Source: Alteromonas naphthalenivorans (GTDB lineage: Bacteria; Pseudomonadota; Gammaproteobacteria; Enterobacterales; Alteromonadaceae). From it: a stretch of DNA of 64,000 nt. Numbering within the stretch: the first letter of the stretch is position 1; every line of letters starts with the position of its first letter. The position numbers and the translations under genes were made by a program. Below are positions 53,425-64,000 of this stretch, in pieces. The stretch is from contig NC_015554.1 in assembly GCF_000213655.1 (NCBI RefSeq), positions 4,898,001 through 4,962,000 of the forward strand, written 5' to 3'. The notes beneath the pieces are model-generated. The model saw only the letters and a program-made list of their open reading frames with translations. It ran no database searches and was not told the origin of the DNA.

Positions 53425-54381
53425 TTAGTAGAAGGATTCTACAAATAGAAAGGCAAGCCAAGAGGCGGGTAAAGGCATCATGCACATAAGTAATCTAAGC
53501 TTTTGGGGTTTGCTTAAAACTCTACGTAAGGTTTCTTTATTGGTTTCTATCGACTCTATTTCTTTGCTGAGCGATGACTTTACGGCGCTATTTGCTTGCT
53601 GACGAATTAACTGTGTAATTTCGCTTTCATAATCTTTCATCACTATATTTGCCACTGTGCGCATTCGTTTCGCCACTATAATCATGGGTAGAAACAAATA
53701 CGCTGAAATAAAAATGGCATAGACAGTAAGAACAACAATATCGAAGAATGGAACTGGCTTGTTGATCCAAAAAATCGGCGTTAGCGCAAACCCTGAGACC
53801 GCTATTAAGGTATTCGACAGCGCCATATTAAAAATCTCTCGCAGCAAGTACAGTTCTTTTACAGCGTCAGAATGTTCCGTTGATGCGAGCTTCTGTAAAT
53901 AATGAGTGTTACTGAAGACTTGTAAAATAAAGAGCGTTAACAATAACCAAAAAGGGATTGATGTGAGTGCAATAACAAGCACTTCTGGCTCATCTATTCG
54001 TGTCACTAAGCCTTCGGATAATAAATACGCAATAGGCATGATCACCCCAATAGAGGTTGACCACATTAAATGTCTAGCGAACTGCCTTCCTAACAGACTG
54101 CGATGATGATTAAACTGACTAAGTTTTTCTAAGCTTACTAATGCTGCAATTAATGTACTTGCCGCATTCTTATGAACATTTCTTATCGTAAGCCAAAAAA
54201 ACCCAGAAAGCAGCGTGGTGCCTAGCGCAGTATTAAAATCTCGCTGATGATTTGCGTCTAGAACAGGCCACGTTAATGACCCAGTCCAATTATGTATAAG
54301 TAGGAGGATCAAAACTAAAAAGAGTGGGTACGCCCATACACTTACTACATTGCGGTTACTCTCGTAAGCACTGAACTTCAT
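53425..54381 (-). CDS. Multi-pass membrane protein, paralogue A, function unknown
   Basis: The 318-residue protein has about six to seven hydrophobic segments (first at about residues 17-38) and a charged C-terminal cytoplasmic part (KRMRTVANIVMKDYESEITQLIRQQ) before a final helix. It is clearly related to the next gene on the same strand: both have FN-x-A(L/V) ... GFFWL/GYFWF ... R-x-(V/I)-H-x-N-(A/V)-A-S-(T/S)-LI. I know no family for it. The spacing of 154 bases between the two genes allows separate promoters. Confidence 0.7.
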   Translation of the reverse strand: MKFSAYESNRNVVSVWAYPLFLVLILLLIHNWTGSLTWPVLDANHQRDFNTALGTTLLSGFFWLTIRNVHKNAASTLIAALVSLEKLSQFNHHRSLLGRQFARHLMWSTSIGVIMPIAYLLSEGLVTRIDEPEVLVIALTSIPFWLLLTLFILQVFSNTHYLQKLASTEHSDAVKELYLLREIFNMALSNTLIAVSGFALTPIFWINKPVPFFDIVVLTVYAIFISAYLFLPMIIVAKRMRTVANIVMKDYESEITQLIRQQANSAVKSSLSKEIESIETNKETLRRVLSKPQKLRLLMCMMPLPASWLAFLFVESFY

Positions 54382-54534
54382 CGTATTTTTTAATCGCTAG
54401 TTATAATAATAGGAAAGTGACACATACGCGTTTACTAAACGCCGAACTAGGAATTATACGGATATCAGAAGTACAAACCAAATTTAAAAAGTACTTAAAT
54501 ATCGCCTTTTAATTTTAGGCGTAAATCTGAAAAT

Positions 54535-55449
54535 TTAAATTAGCGTTTCGACCATTGAAACTAAACCCCACGAAACAGGAATCAAAACAACTGCCACTAT
54601 AGTTTTTAGTTTATCACTATTTTTAAAAGCTTCACTTGGGGCTCGGGCCATTCTTGACGGCCTATTTTTATCAATATGATTGCTCTGTTCACTGTGGCCT
54701 TCGTTTAAGGCTCGAGTCTTCTGCTGTTTTAAGATAGCTTTGAATTTTAACAAGGGCGTAAACGTATATGCCACTATTAGCAGTGACAGACTCACCACCG
54801 CTACCACCTCTAAAGATGATACGACTACATTGAACCAAAATATAGGCAGAACGGTTAATAGGCCTAAGGCAATAGTGGCATTGGTCAGAGAAAGCTTGGT
54901 TATTACACTAAAAGACGCCCAGTAGTCTGAAGGTTTATTGGTTCCTGGAAGCACCTCCTTTAGCAGGTAGGTCACATTGGATCTGACTTGAAATAGAAAT
55001 AAGGAAGTAAGAAGGCTAAAAGTAACGAATGATGCGATGTATGAAATGCTTTTAATATTATAGCCTTCGTCACTAATATCCCCTAAAAATGCTAGTACAA
55101 CCATAAACATACATGAAATTATTACTGAGTTTACAACTTGATGATGAAAGACCTTGGTTAGCCTTTGTCTATGTACTGAAAACTGACCTAACTGATTTTT
55201 TTTAACCAACAACGAAATTAAACTGCTTGCTACGTTTTGGTGAATATAACGAAATCCAAACCAGAAATATCCAATAAATAATGAAATACTTACTGCAGAA
55301 TTAAAACTGCGCTGAGCAGAAATATCGCCAGAATTCGGCCAGTAAAAAGCGCCCGAATACATATTCAATAGCGGTATCGCTAATAAAATTAAGAGAGGAA
55401 ATAAGCCAATAAACTGTTGTGGTTTATTGGTTGGAGGAGCTATCTTCAT
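54535..55449 (-). CDS. Multi-pass membrane protein, paralogue B, function unknown
   Basis: The start at 55449 (MKIAPPTNKPQQFIGLF) aligns with the start of paralogue A; a longer frame from 55518 adds 23 hydrophobic residues that do not match. The 304-residue protein has about six to seven membrane segments, and a basic loop near the end (KNRPSRMARAPSEAFKNSDKLK). The pair probably arose by tandem duplication. The shared motif GYFWFGFRYIHQNVASSLISLL lies at about residues 55-76. Confidence 0.7.
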   Translation of the reverse strand: MKIAPPTNKPQQFIGLFPLLILLAIPLLNMYSGAFYWPNSGDISAQRSFNSAVSISLFIGYFWFGFRYIHQNVASSLISLLVKKNQLGQFSVHRQRLTKVFHHQVVNSVIISCMFMVVLAFLGDISDEGYNIKSISYIASFVTFSLLTSLFLFQVRSNVTYLLKEVLPGTNKPSDYWASFSVITKLSLTNATIALGLLTVLPIFWFNVVVSSLEVVAVVSLSLLIVAYTFTPLLKFKAILKQQKTRALNEGHSEQSNHIDKNRPSRMARAPSEAFKNSDKLKTIVAVVLIPVSWGLVSMVETLI

Positions 55450-55604
55450 AAAACCATCGTATCTACTAACGAGAGAATACAGACAGACTGCTATTGTAAT
55501 ACTACGAATTAGCCACAATCTGCGTAGACAATCATTATATTCAGCAATCCTTATGTTAATCGATTGACGTATTTATTTACACTGTTTATCTATCTATTCA
55601 AATA

Positions 55605-55632
55605 AAAAAACCCGCCAAAAGGCGGGTTTTTA
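55605..55632. terminator. Terminator of the atp operon
   Basis: CCCGCC (55611-55616) pairs with GGCGGG (55621-55626) across AAAA. Runs of A and T on both sides make it bidirectional. Confidence 0.9.
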
Positions 55633-55647
55633 TAAACAGCTATTAGA

Positions 55648-56064
55648 TTACTTGCGTAACTTCTGAATAAGGCGAAGTTGTGCGATAGCTTCAGACAACT
55701 CTTGAGCTGCTTCTGCGTAATCAAAGTCTGCGCCTGGGTTGGCGATGTGCTCTTGTGCACGTCGTTTGGCTTCTTCTGCTGCTTGCTCATCTAGATCTTC
55801 TACACGAACCGCAGTATCAGCCAGTACGGTGACGTTACCAGGCTGTACTTCTAGTACACCACCTGCAACGTAAATAACTTCTTCTTCACCGAACTGCTTA
55901 ACCAAACGCACCATACCAGGTTTAATAGCAGAGATAAGTGGCGCGTGACCTGGGTGTATACCTAGTTCACCTTCGCTACCTGTCACTTGAATCGTTTCAA
56001 CAAGACCAGAAAAAATTTCTTTTTCTGCGCTTACTACGTCCAAATGTACTGTCATTGCTGCCAT
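55648..56064 (-). CDS. atpC: F1F0 ATP synthase epsilon subunit
   Basis: The 138-residue subunit has the N-terminal beta-sandwich ([49 protein letters not shown]) and the C-terminal helical hairpin that can inhibit ATP hydrolysis. The start has AGGAGG placed well upstream. It is the last gene of the atp operon and is followed by the terminator. Confidence 0.97.
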   Translation of the reverse strand: MAAMTVHLDVVSAEKEIFSGLVETIQVTGSEGELGIHPGHAPLISAIKPGMVRLVKQFGEEEVIYVAGGVLEVQPGNVTVLADTAVRVEDLDEQAAEEAKRRAQEHIANPGADFDYAEAAQELSEAIAQLRLIQKLRK

Positions 56065-56122
56065 AGAACCTCCTGATTAGGTACGTTAGCACATTAATAG
56101 GCTGACAGGGTCAGCCACATAA

Positions 56123-57520
<1,398 letters not shown>

Positions 57521-57541
57521 TTATCTTTTAGAAACCTTTGC

Positions 57542-58402
57542 CTACACCGCTGCGGCACCGCTCACAATCTCACTAATTTCTTGTGTGATTGCAGCTTGAC
57601 GCGCTTTGTTATATATCAGTTGCAACTCATCAATTAAGTCGCCAGCGTTGTCGGTTGCTGCCTTCATGGCAACCATTCGCGCAGCTTGTTCTGACGCCGC
57701 GTTTTCTACAACACCCTGATACACCTGAGACTCAATGTAACGTACCATCAATGCTTCCAAAATTTCTTTTGGATCTGGTTCGTAAATGTAGTCCCAACGA
57801 TGCTTATATTCTTCGTCTTCAGACTTTGGCAAAGGCAATAACTGATTGATCACAGGGCTCTGTGTCATGGTGTTTACGAAGTCATTAAATACCAAGAAAA
57901 CTCGGTCTAATTTGCCTTCGTCGTAAGCTTTAAGCATTACACGTACAACACCTACTACATCGCTCGCAGACGGCTTATCACCCAATCCAGATTCAGCGGC
58001 AAGCAAAGTGCCACCAAAACGGTTGAAGAAAGAGCACGCTTTTGAACCTAATGCAGCGAAGTCCACTTCTACACCTTGGTCACGCCATTTTTTGACGTCC
58101 TGAGTGACAAGCTTAAATTCATTACTGTTTAAGCCACCACACAAGCCTCGGTCAGTGGAAATCACAATGTAGCCGACGCGCTTAACTTCACGCTCTTCCA
58201 AATAAGGATGGCGGAACTCAAGGTTACCGTTAGCAATGTGACCAATCACTTTTAGCATGTTTTGCGCATATGGACGGCCAGAGGCCATACGTTCTTGCGC
58301 CCGTTTCATTTTGGACGCAGCAACCATTTCCATTGCACTGGTAATCTTTTGAGTATTTTTGATACTCCCAATCTTACCTTTTATTTCTTTACCGCTGGCC
58401 AT
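57542..58402 (-). CDS. atpG: F1F0 ATP synthase gamma subunit
   Basis: The 286-residue central-stalk protein has the N-terminal helix ([35 protein letters not shown]), the [16 protein letters not shown] segment, and the C-terminal helix ([22 protein letters not shown]) that rotates inside the F1 head. It lies 33 bases before atpD. Confidence 0.98.
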   Translation of the reverse strand: MASGKEIKGKIGSIKNTQKITSAMEMVAASKMKRAQERMASGRPYAQNMLKVIGHIANGNLEFRHPYLEEREVKRVGYIVISTDRGLCGGLNSNEFKLVTQDVKKWRDQGVEVDFAALGSKACSFFNRFGGTLLAAESGLGDKPSASDVVGVVRVMLKAYDEGKLDRVFLVFNDFVNTMTQSPVINQLLPLPKSEDEEYKHRWDYIYEPDPKEILEALMVRYIESQVYQGVVENAASEQAARMVAMKAATDNAGDLIDELQLIYNKARQAAITQEISEIVSGAAAV

Positions 58403-58429
58403 GACTATTTCTCCGATTACTCAACGTGA

Positions 58430-58457
58430 AGCCGATGGTGTTTACACATCATCGGCT
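58430..58457 (-). other. Intercistronic hairpin between atpA and atpG
   Basis: AGCCGATG (58430-58437) pairs with CATCGGCT (58450-58457), extended by TGT/ACA with a mismatch. In the message it lies after the atpA stop and before the atpG start. No T run follows. It could alter mRNA processing or stability. Confidence 0.6.
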
Positions 58458-58464
58458 GCATTGA

Positions 58465-60006
58465 TTACCAAGTTTGTGTCGCTTTAAATTGTGTTAAAGC
58501 GTCAGCTAACTTAGCGGCGATTTCGTCGTTGAAGTTACCAGTTTCGTTGATAGTCTTCATAAGGTCAGCGTTTTCGCTGTTCATGTAAGAATGAAGAGCA
58601 GCTTCAAAATCTAGGATTTTGTTAAGCTCAACGTCCTTAAGGAAACCTTTTTCAACCGCGAACAATGATACGCCCATATCTGCGATAGATAGTGGTGCAT
58701 ATTGTTTCTGTTTCATTAGCTCTGTTACGCGCTCACCGTGCTCAAGTTGCTCACGGGTTGCATCATCAAGGTCAGATGCGAACTGCGAGAATGCCGCCAA
58801 TTCACGATACTGAGCAAGTGCAAGACGAATACCACCGCCCAACTTCTTGATAATTTTAGTTTGCGCAGCACCACCAACACGAGATACCGATACACCAGCG
58901 TTAACCGCTGGACGGATACCTGCGTTAAACAAGTCAGTTTCTAGGAAGATCTGACCATCTGTAATCGAGATTACGTTGGTAGGTACGAAAGCAGATACGT
59001 CACCAGCTTGCGTTTCGATAATTGGAAGCGCAGTTAATGAACCGGTTTTGCCTTTCACTTCACCGTTTGTATAACGCTCAACGTATTGTTCGTTTACACG
59101 AGCAGCACGTTCTAGCAAACGAGAGTGAAGATAGAAAACGTCACCAGGGTATGCTTCACGACCAGGAGGACGCTTAAGTAGCAATGAAATTTGACGGTAA
59201 GCAACAGCTTGCTTAGACAAATCATCATATACGATTAGCGCATCTTCACCGCGGTCACGGAAGTATTCACCCATAGTACAACCAGAGTATGGTGCAAGGT
59301 ATTGCAATGCAGCAGACTCAGACGCAGAAGCAGCAACGATAATGGTGTGACCCAATGCGTCGTGCTCTTCAAGCTTACGTACCACGTTAGCGATAGTAGA
59401 AGCTTTCTGACCAACCGCTACGTACACACACTTAATGCCTGTACCTTTTTGGTTGATGATAGCGTCGATTGCCATTGCGGTTTTACCACACTGACGGTCG
59501 CCGATGATAAGTTCACGCTGACCACGACCCACTGGGATCATGGCATCAACTGACTTATAACCAGTTTGGATTGGCTGATCTACTGATTGACGCTCGATTA
59601 CACCAGGTGCAATCTTTTCTACTGGCTCAAAGCCAGCTGCATCAATGGCGCCTTTACCGTCGATAGGCTCACCAAGTGTGTTTACAACACGACCTAGTAG
59701 GGCATTACCAACAGGTACTTCAAGAATACGGCCTGTAGATTGTACTTTTACGCCTTCCTGTAAGTCCGCATATGGACCCATTACAACCGCACCTACAGAG
59801 TCTCGCTCAAGGTTTAGTGCAATAGCGTAGCGGCTTCCAGGAAGCTCAATCATTTCACCTTGCATTACATCGGCAAGGCCATGAATGCGGATAATACCGT
59901 CAGTTACTGCGACGATAGTACCTTCATTGCGTGCTTCACTGCTTACATTGAACTGTTCAATTCTTTTCTTGATCAGTTCAGCAATTTCAGTGGAATTAAG
60001 TTGCAT
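58465..60006 (-). CDS. atpA: F1F0 ATP synthase alpha subunit
   Basis: The 513-residue subunit carries Walker A in [16 protein letters not shown] (near residue 170), IYVAVGQK-like [13 protein letters not shown], and the catalytic arginine region [11 protein letters not shown]. Its length equals E. coli AtpA. It lies 13 bases after atpH. Confidence 0.98.
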   Translation of the reverse strand: MQLNSTEIAELIKKRIEQFNVSSEARNEGTIVAVTDGIIRIHGLADVMQGEMIELPGSRYAIALNLERDSVGAVVMGPYADLQEGVKVQSTGRILEVPVGNALLGRVVNTLGEPIDGKGAIDAAGFEPVEKIAPGVIERQSVDQPIQTGYKSVDAMIPVGRGQRELIIGDRQCGKTAMAIDAIINQKGTGIKCVYVAVGQKASTIANVVRKLEEHDALGHTIIVAASASESAALQYLAPYSGCTMGEYFRDRGEDALIVYDDLSKQAVAYRQISLLLKRPPGREAYPGDVFYLHSRLLERAARVNEQYVERYTNGEVKGKTGSLTALPIIETQAGDVSAFVPTNVISITDGQIFLETDLFNAGIRPAVNAGVSVSRVGGAAQTKIIKKLGGGIRLALAQYRELAAFSQFASDLDDATREQLEHGERVTELMKQKQYAPLSIADMGVSLFAVEKGFLKDVELNKILDFEAALHSYMNSENADLMKTINETGNFNDEIAAKLADALTQFKATQTW

Positions 60007-60019
60007 GCTCTTATCCCCG

Positions 60020-60553
60020 TTATGCTTGCAACGCGTCTGCTAGACGGTTCAATTTCGATTTTACGGAACCATCTATTACTGTATCGCCGGCTTTAATAAC
60101 CATTCCAGCGATCAGGTCAGGATTCACGTTACAATTAAGCTTCACTTTACGTGCCAAACGTTTTTCCAACGATGCAACCAAATCGGTTTTCTGTGCATCG
60201 TTCAGCGCAGAGGCTGAAGTTACGTCTACTTCAATTTCTTTGTCGTAATCTGCTTTAAAGGCATCAAACACATTTGAAATTTCAGGCAACGCGGCTAAAC
60301 GTTTATTTTCAGCCAGTACCTTTACAAGGTTCTGGCCATGATCATCGAGTTGCTCACCACAAACATTGATGAAAACGTCAGCTAGCGTATCTGCAGCTAC
60401 TGCTCCAGATAACAACTGATGTATATCATCGTTTTGTGCTACTGCACCTGCAAAGGTCAGCATTTCTTGCCACTTCGCAATGGCATTCTTCTCGACGGCG
60501 AAATCGAAAGCTGCTTTAGCGTAAGGACGAGCAACGGTTGTCAATTCAGACAT
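60020..60553 (-). CDS. atpH: F1F0 ATP synthase delta subunit
   Basis: The 177-residue subunit links the peripheral stalk to the F1 head. The N-terminal helical domain starts [28 protein letters not shown], and the C-terminal part has the [36 protein letters not shown] motif. It stands between atpF and atpA in the standard order. Confidence 0.97.
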   Translation of the reverse strand: MSELTTVARPYAKAAFDFAVEKNAIAKWQEMLTFAGAVAQNDDIHQLLSGAVAADTLADVFINVCGEQLDDHGQNLVKVLAENKRLAALPEISNVFDAFKADYDKEIEVDVTSASALNDAQKTDLVASLEKRLARKVKLNCNVNPDLIAGMVIKAGDTVIDGSVKSKLNRLADALQA

Positions 60554-60567
60554 GGCTCATCTCCCTC

Positions 60568-61038
60568 TTAAAGCTCAGCGACAAGTTTTTCAACAATGTC
60601 GTTTTGTGCGTTAGCATCAATTTCACGTTGTAAGATTTGCTGTGCGCCAGCTACTGCTAATGCAGACACTTGCTTGCGCAAATCTTCTTTGGCACGATTG
60701 CGTTCAGCTTCAATTTCGGTGTAGCCAGAAGCAATAATCTTCTCGCGTTCTGCATGGCCCTTCTGCGTTTCTTCGTCAACCAATTGGTTGGCGCGCTTTT
60801 TGGCTTGCTCGATAATTTCGGCTGCTTGCGCTTTCGCATCTTTCATTTGCTCAGTGGCTTTCGCTTGAGCAAGTTCTAAGTCTTTCTCTGCCCGTTCAGA
60901 AGCTTCAAGCCCATCGGCTATTTTCTTCTGACGTTCTTCAATCGCTGCCATCAGCGGTGGCCACACATATTTCATGCAGAACACCACGAACACAGCGAAG
61001 GCGATTAATTGACCAATAAAAGTGGCGTTAAAATTCAC
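60568..61038 (-). CDS. atpF: F1F0 ATP synthase b subunit
   Basis: The 156-residue peripheral-stalk protein has one N-terminal membrane helix ([22 protein letters not shown]) followed by a long charged coiled coil ([23 protein letters not shown] onward). Length equals the E. coli subunit. Confidence 0.97.
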   Translation of the reverse strand: MNFNATFIGQLIAFAVFVVFCMKYVWPPLMAAIEERQKKIADGLEASERAEKDLELAQAKATEQMKDAKAQAAEIIEQAKKRANQLVDEETQKGHAEREKIIASGYTEIEAERNRAKEDLRKQVSALAVAGAQQILQREIDANAQNDIVEKLVAEL

Positions 61039-61083
61039 AATCGCCCCTCCTCTAAAAGTTCGCTAAAAAAGTGTGTAGTAAAA

Positions 61084-61323
<240 letters not shown>

Positions 61324-61409
61324 TTAAATTTAAAGTTAATGTTAAAAGTAGAACTCGGTTATTAACCGCGCCGGTCAATCCAGGTATTACCAGCGCGGAT
61401 CAATGCTTA

Positions 61410-62246
<837 letters not shown>

Positions 62247-62342
62247 TTAACCTAAGTTGTAAAGTGTAAAAATTGGTGACTGGTTCCAGTACATATTCGT
62301 AAGCAAGTATTCAGTAGTTATTTATTAATCGTTATTGTTTGA

Positions 62343-62747
62343 CTACTTCGTACCATAACGGAACATGGCCAGTGCGTGACTGGCGGTTGTAACGACATAA
62401 GCCACAAAAACTTCTAGCGGCGCGGCATTTAAGCCTGCAAATGTCACTACAAATAAAATGATTGTCAGTGCCAGTTTCAATTTTGAACCTTGGCTAAAAC
62501 TTTGGGCAACAAGTTCGTTTTTACTTGCACCAGCATATTTAAATGCAAACCCCGAAAAAATCGCTGTTGGCAGTATGCTTATCACTGCGCCAGCGGCGGT
62601 TGAAATTGCAGAATGTTGACCTGCGATAATACCCGCCAAAAGGGTTATTATTAGTGCCGTGACTAACTGAAACAGAATGCCTTTTTTGGCAATAAATACT
62701 CCATGTTCAGCTAACTTGTTTTTCACGTTGCCCTTCTGCTTGTTCAT
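62343..62747 (-). CDS. atpI: F1F0 ATP synthase assembly protein AtpI
   Basis: The 134-residue protein has four hydrophobic segments and a short basic N-terminus, and it lies at the head of the atp operon, in AtpI's usual place. AtpI helps assemble the c-ring. The operon promoter should lie in the 184-base gap to parB. Confidence 0.9.
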   Translation of the reverse strand: MNKQKGNVKNKLAEHGVFIAKKGILFQLVTALIITLLAGIIAGQHSAISTAAGAVISILPTAIFSGFAFKYAGASKNELVAQSFSQGSKLKLALTIILFVVTFAGLNAAPLEVFVAYVVTTASHALAMFRYGTK

Positions 62748-62931
62748 GTCTAACGAAAAGCGTCAGAAGTATACTGTTTTACCGACATTTTTCAACAGTA
62801 CATCGCATTTTGAAAGCTATTCTGAAGATATTCTAAGGCTATAACCGGAAAGGAGGCTGTCCACAGCCCAAGTTTAAGGAATGAATGACCTCGTTATTCA
62901 TACTTACCATCTTTCAGAATATAAACATAAC

Positions 62932-63810
62932 CTACTGAATTTTAGTGATTATTCCGTCTAATTGTTGTAAGTCGTCGAAGCTAATGACTAATTTACCTTT
63001 CCCTTTTGCGTTATGGTCTATTGTTACCGGTGCCCCTAAATTTTCTGAAAGTCGGGTCATAAGGTTTTGCACATCTGGATCAATTTGCTTCTCTTGCTTC
63101 GGTTTTTCTGGTTCAAGTAGCTTTTTGACCAGCTTTTCTGTATCACGAACCGTTAAACCTTTACCCGAAACAACATTTGCCGCTTCTGATTGTTGCTCAC
63201 CGTCAAGGGCGAGTAATGCGCGAGCATGACCCATTTCAATATCACCATGCTCAACTAGCAACTTAACGTCATCATTAAGATTGTTAAGTCGAAGCAAGTT
63301 GGTCACGGTTGTACGAGATTTACCCACAGCTTCAGCAACTTCTTGGTGGGTTAAGGAGAATTCATTCATTAGACGGTCTAATGCTTGCGCCTCTTCCATC
63401 GCGTTTAAATCTTCACGCTGAATATTCTCAATTAGCGCGATGGCAACCGCGGCCTCATCAGGTACATCTTTAACAAGACAAGGAACTTCATCAAGTTGCG
63501 CAAGTTGCGATGCACGCCAGCGACGTTCACCCGCAATAATTTCGTACTTATTGTCGTCTACTTTGCGAACAACGATGGGTTGAATAATACCTTGGGCACG
63601 AATAGAGGAAGCAAGGTCTTCAAGGGCATCAGGTGACATGTCTTTGCGAGGCTGATATTTGCCAGGCACAAGAAATTCTATAGGTAATTTACTAAGTTCG
63701 CTTTGTGTAGCTTCTGTCGCCGCAGCATCTGTTTCTCTTTGCGACGTCGATTGACTGGTTGCTAATAGCGCATCCAAACCGCGACCTAGCCCTCTTTTTC
63801 TTGCTGACAT
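62932..63810 (-). CDS. parB: Chromosome-partitioning protein ParB
   Basis: The 292-residue protein has the ParB layout: an N-terminal CTP-binding domain (PGKYQPRKDMSPDALEDLASSIRAQGIIQPIVVRK, then EIIAGERRWRASQLA), a helix-turn-helix (SLTHQEVAEAVGKSRTTVTNLLRLNNL, about residues 153-180) that binds parS, and a C-terminal dimerisation domain. It follows parA at 49 bases, so the two are co-transcribed. Position beside atp suggests nearness to the origin of replication. Confidence 0.97.
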   Translation of the reverse strand: MSARKRGLGRGLDALLATSQSTSQRETDAAATEATQSELSKLPIEFLVPGKYQPRKDMSPDALEDLASSIRAQGIIQPIVVRKVDDNKYEIIAGERRWRASQLAQLDEVPCLVKDVPDEAAVAIALIENIQREDLNAMEEAQALDRLMNEFSLTHQEVAEAVGKSRTTVTNLLRLNNLNDDVKLLVEHGDIEMGHARALLALDGEQQSEAANVVSGKGLTVRDTEKLVKKLLEPEKPKQEKQIDPDVQNLMTRLSENLGAPVTIDHNAKGKGKLVISFDDLQQLDGIITKIQ

Positions 63811-63859
63811 ATTTCCCTCAATGGCCTATTTGCTGATATGCATTACGCTTTATTATAAT

Positions 63860-64000
63860 TTAACTGGCTTTCGCCTGACTTGGCGCAGATTTATCACGAC
63901 GACGAAGAATTTCACCCGCCAATGCTAAATATGCTTTAGCCCCTGTAGAAGACTTATCGTAGTACATCGCCGGTGTACCGAAACTTGGCGCTTCAGCTAG
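63860..64000 (-). CDS. parA: Chromosome-partitioning ATPase ParA, C-terminal end
   Basis: The frame is open to the window edge, so only the last 46 residues are present. They include APSFGTPAMYYDKSSTGAKAYLALAGEILRR, the typical end of chromosomal ParA (Soj), and a variable tail. The Walker motif lies outside the window. It is directly upstream of parB. Confidence 0.92.
   Translation of the reverse strand, partial: LAEAPSFGTPAMYYDKSSTGAKAYLALAGEILRRRDKSAPSQAKAS

Overview
This is a chromosomal window from a marine gammaproteobacterium that looks like Alteromonas or a close relative in the Alteromonadaceae. The reasons are the gene order (rph-pyrE next to yicC, and a complete atp operon followed by parB-parA, which usually lies close to oriC), the protein sequences, and a TonB receptor / tryptophan-halogenase-like / GH1 sugar locus typical of marine glycan degraders. 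No rRNA, tRNA or CRISPR array was found. All assignments come from reading motifs by eye; no database search was run.

Layout. 1-13.2 kb: ordinary chromosome. It holds the tail of an M1 aminopeptidase, a secreted DUF6702 protein, an ABC1/Coq8-like kinase, a sterol-desaturase-like enzyme, DUF3014 and DUF1285 genes, a secreted amidohydrolase, a VTT membrane protein, two small genes behind a Fur-box-like site, a DUF1206 protein, tusA, pyrE, rph and yicC. 13.22-36.60 kb: a genomic island of about 23 kb inserted in the 3' end of yicC. The last codons of yicC (Glu-Gln-Ile-Gln-Asn-Ile-Glu-stop) occur at both ends with different synonymous codons, a tyrosine integrase sits at the left end, and GGTGGGCA repeats flank both junctions. 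36.6-64 kb: chromosome again. It holds SRPBCC and DUF1330 genes, a LacI-controlled beta-glucoside locus (37.9-48.6 kb), an OmpA-like lipoprotein, an HD-GYP protein, DNA/tRNA-modification-related genes, two paralogous membrane proteins, atpIBEFHAGDC, parB and the end of parA.

The island is a defence and stability cassette. Left to right it carries int, a small membrane protein, a higBA toxin-antitoxin pair, a collapsed helicase remnant, a repeat-rich non-coding segment, an orphan gene, and then a tightly packed minus-strand run: HTH - hsdR - hsdM - hsdS - HamA-like nuclease - HamB-like helicase. This joins a type I restriction-modification system to a Hachiman-like pair with 1-bp and 4-bp gene overlaps. 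Further right are an AlpA/DUF927 module, a hipBA pair with four operator-like repeats, an AAA_14/DUF4143 ATPase behind two spaced palindromes, an orphan 372-residue protein, and a second unrelated hipBA pair with its own operators. The position in yicC recalls the mobilizable genomic islands (MGIs) moved by SXT/R391 elements, but no transfer gene is visible.

In the sugar locus a TonB receptor (broken by a 1-base frameshift) and two flavin-dependent halogenase-like proteins run leftward, while a GH1 beta-glucosidase, a GPH-type symporter and a LacI regulator run rightward. Three copies of an AGAAAGCGCTTTCT-like palindrome lie between them, so one regulator probably controls both arms.
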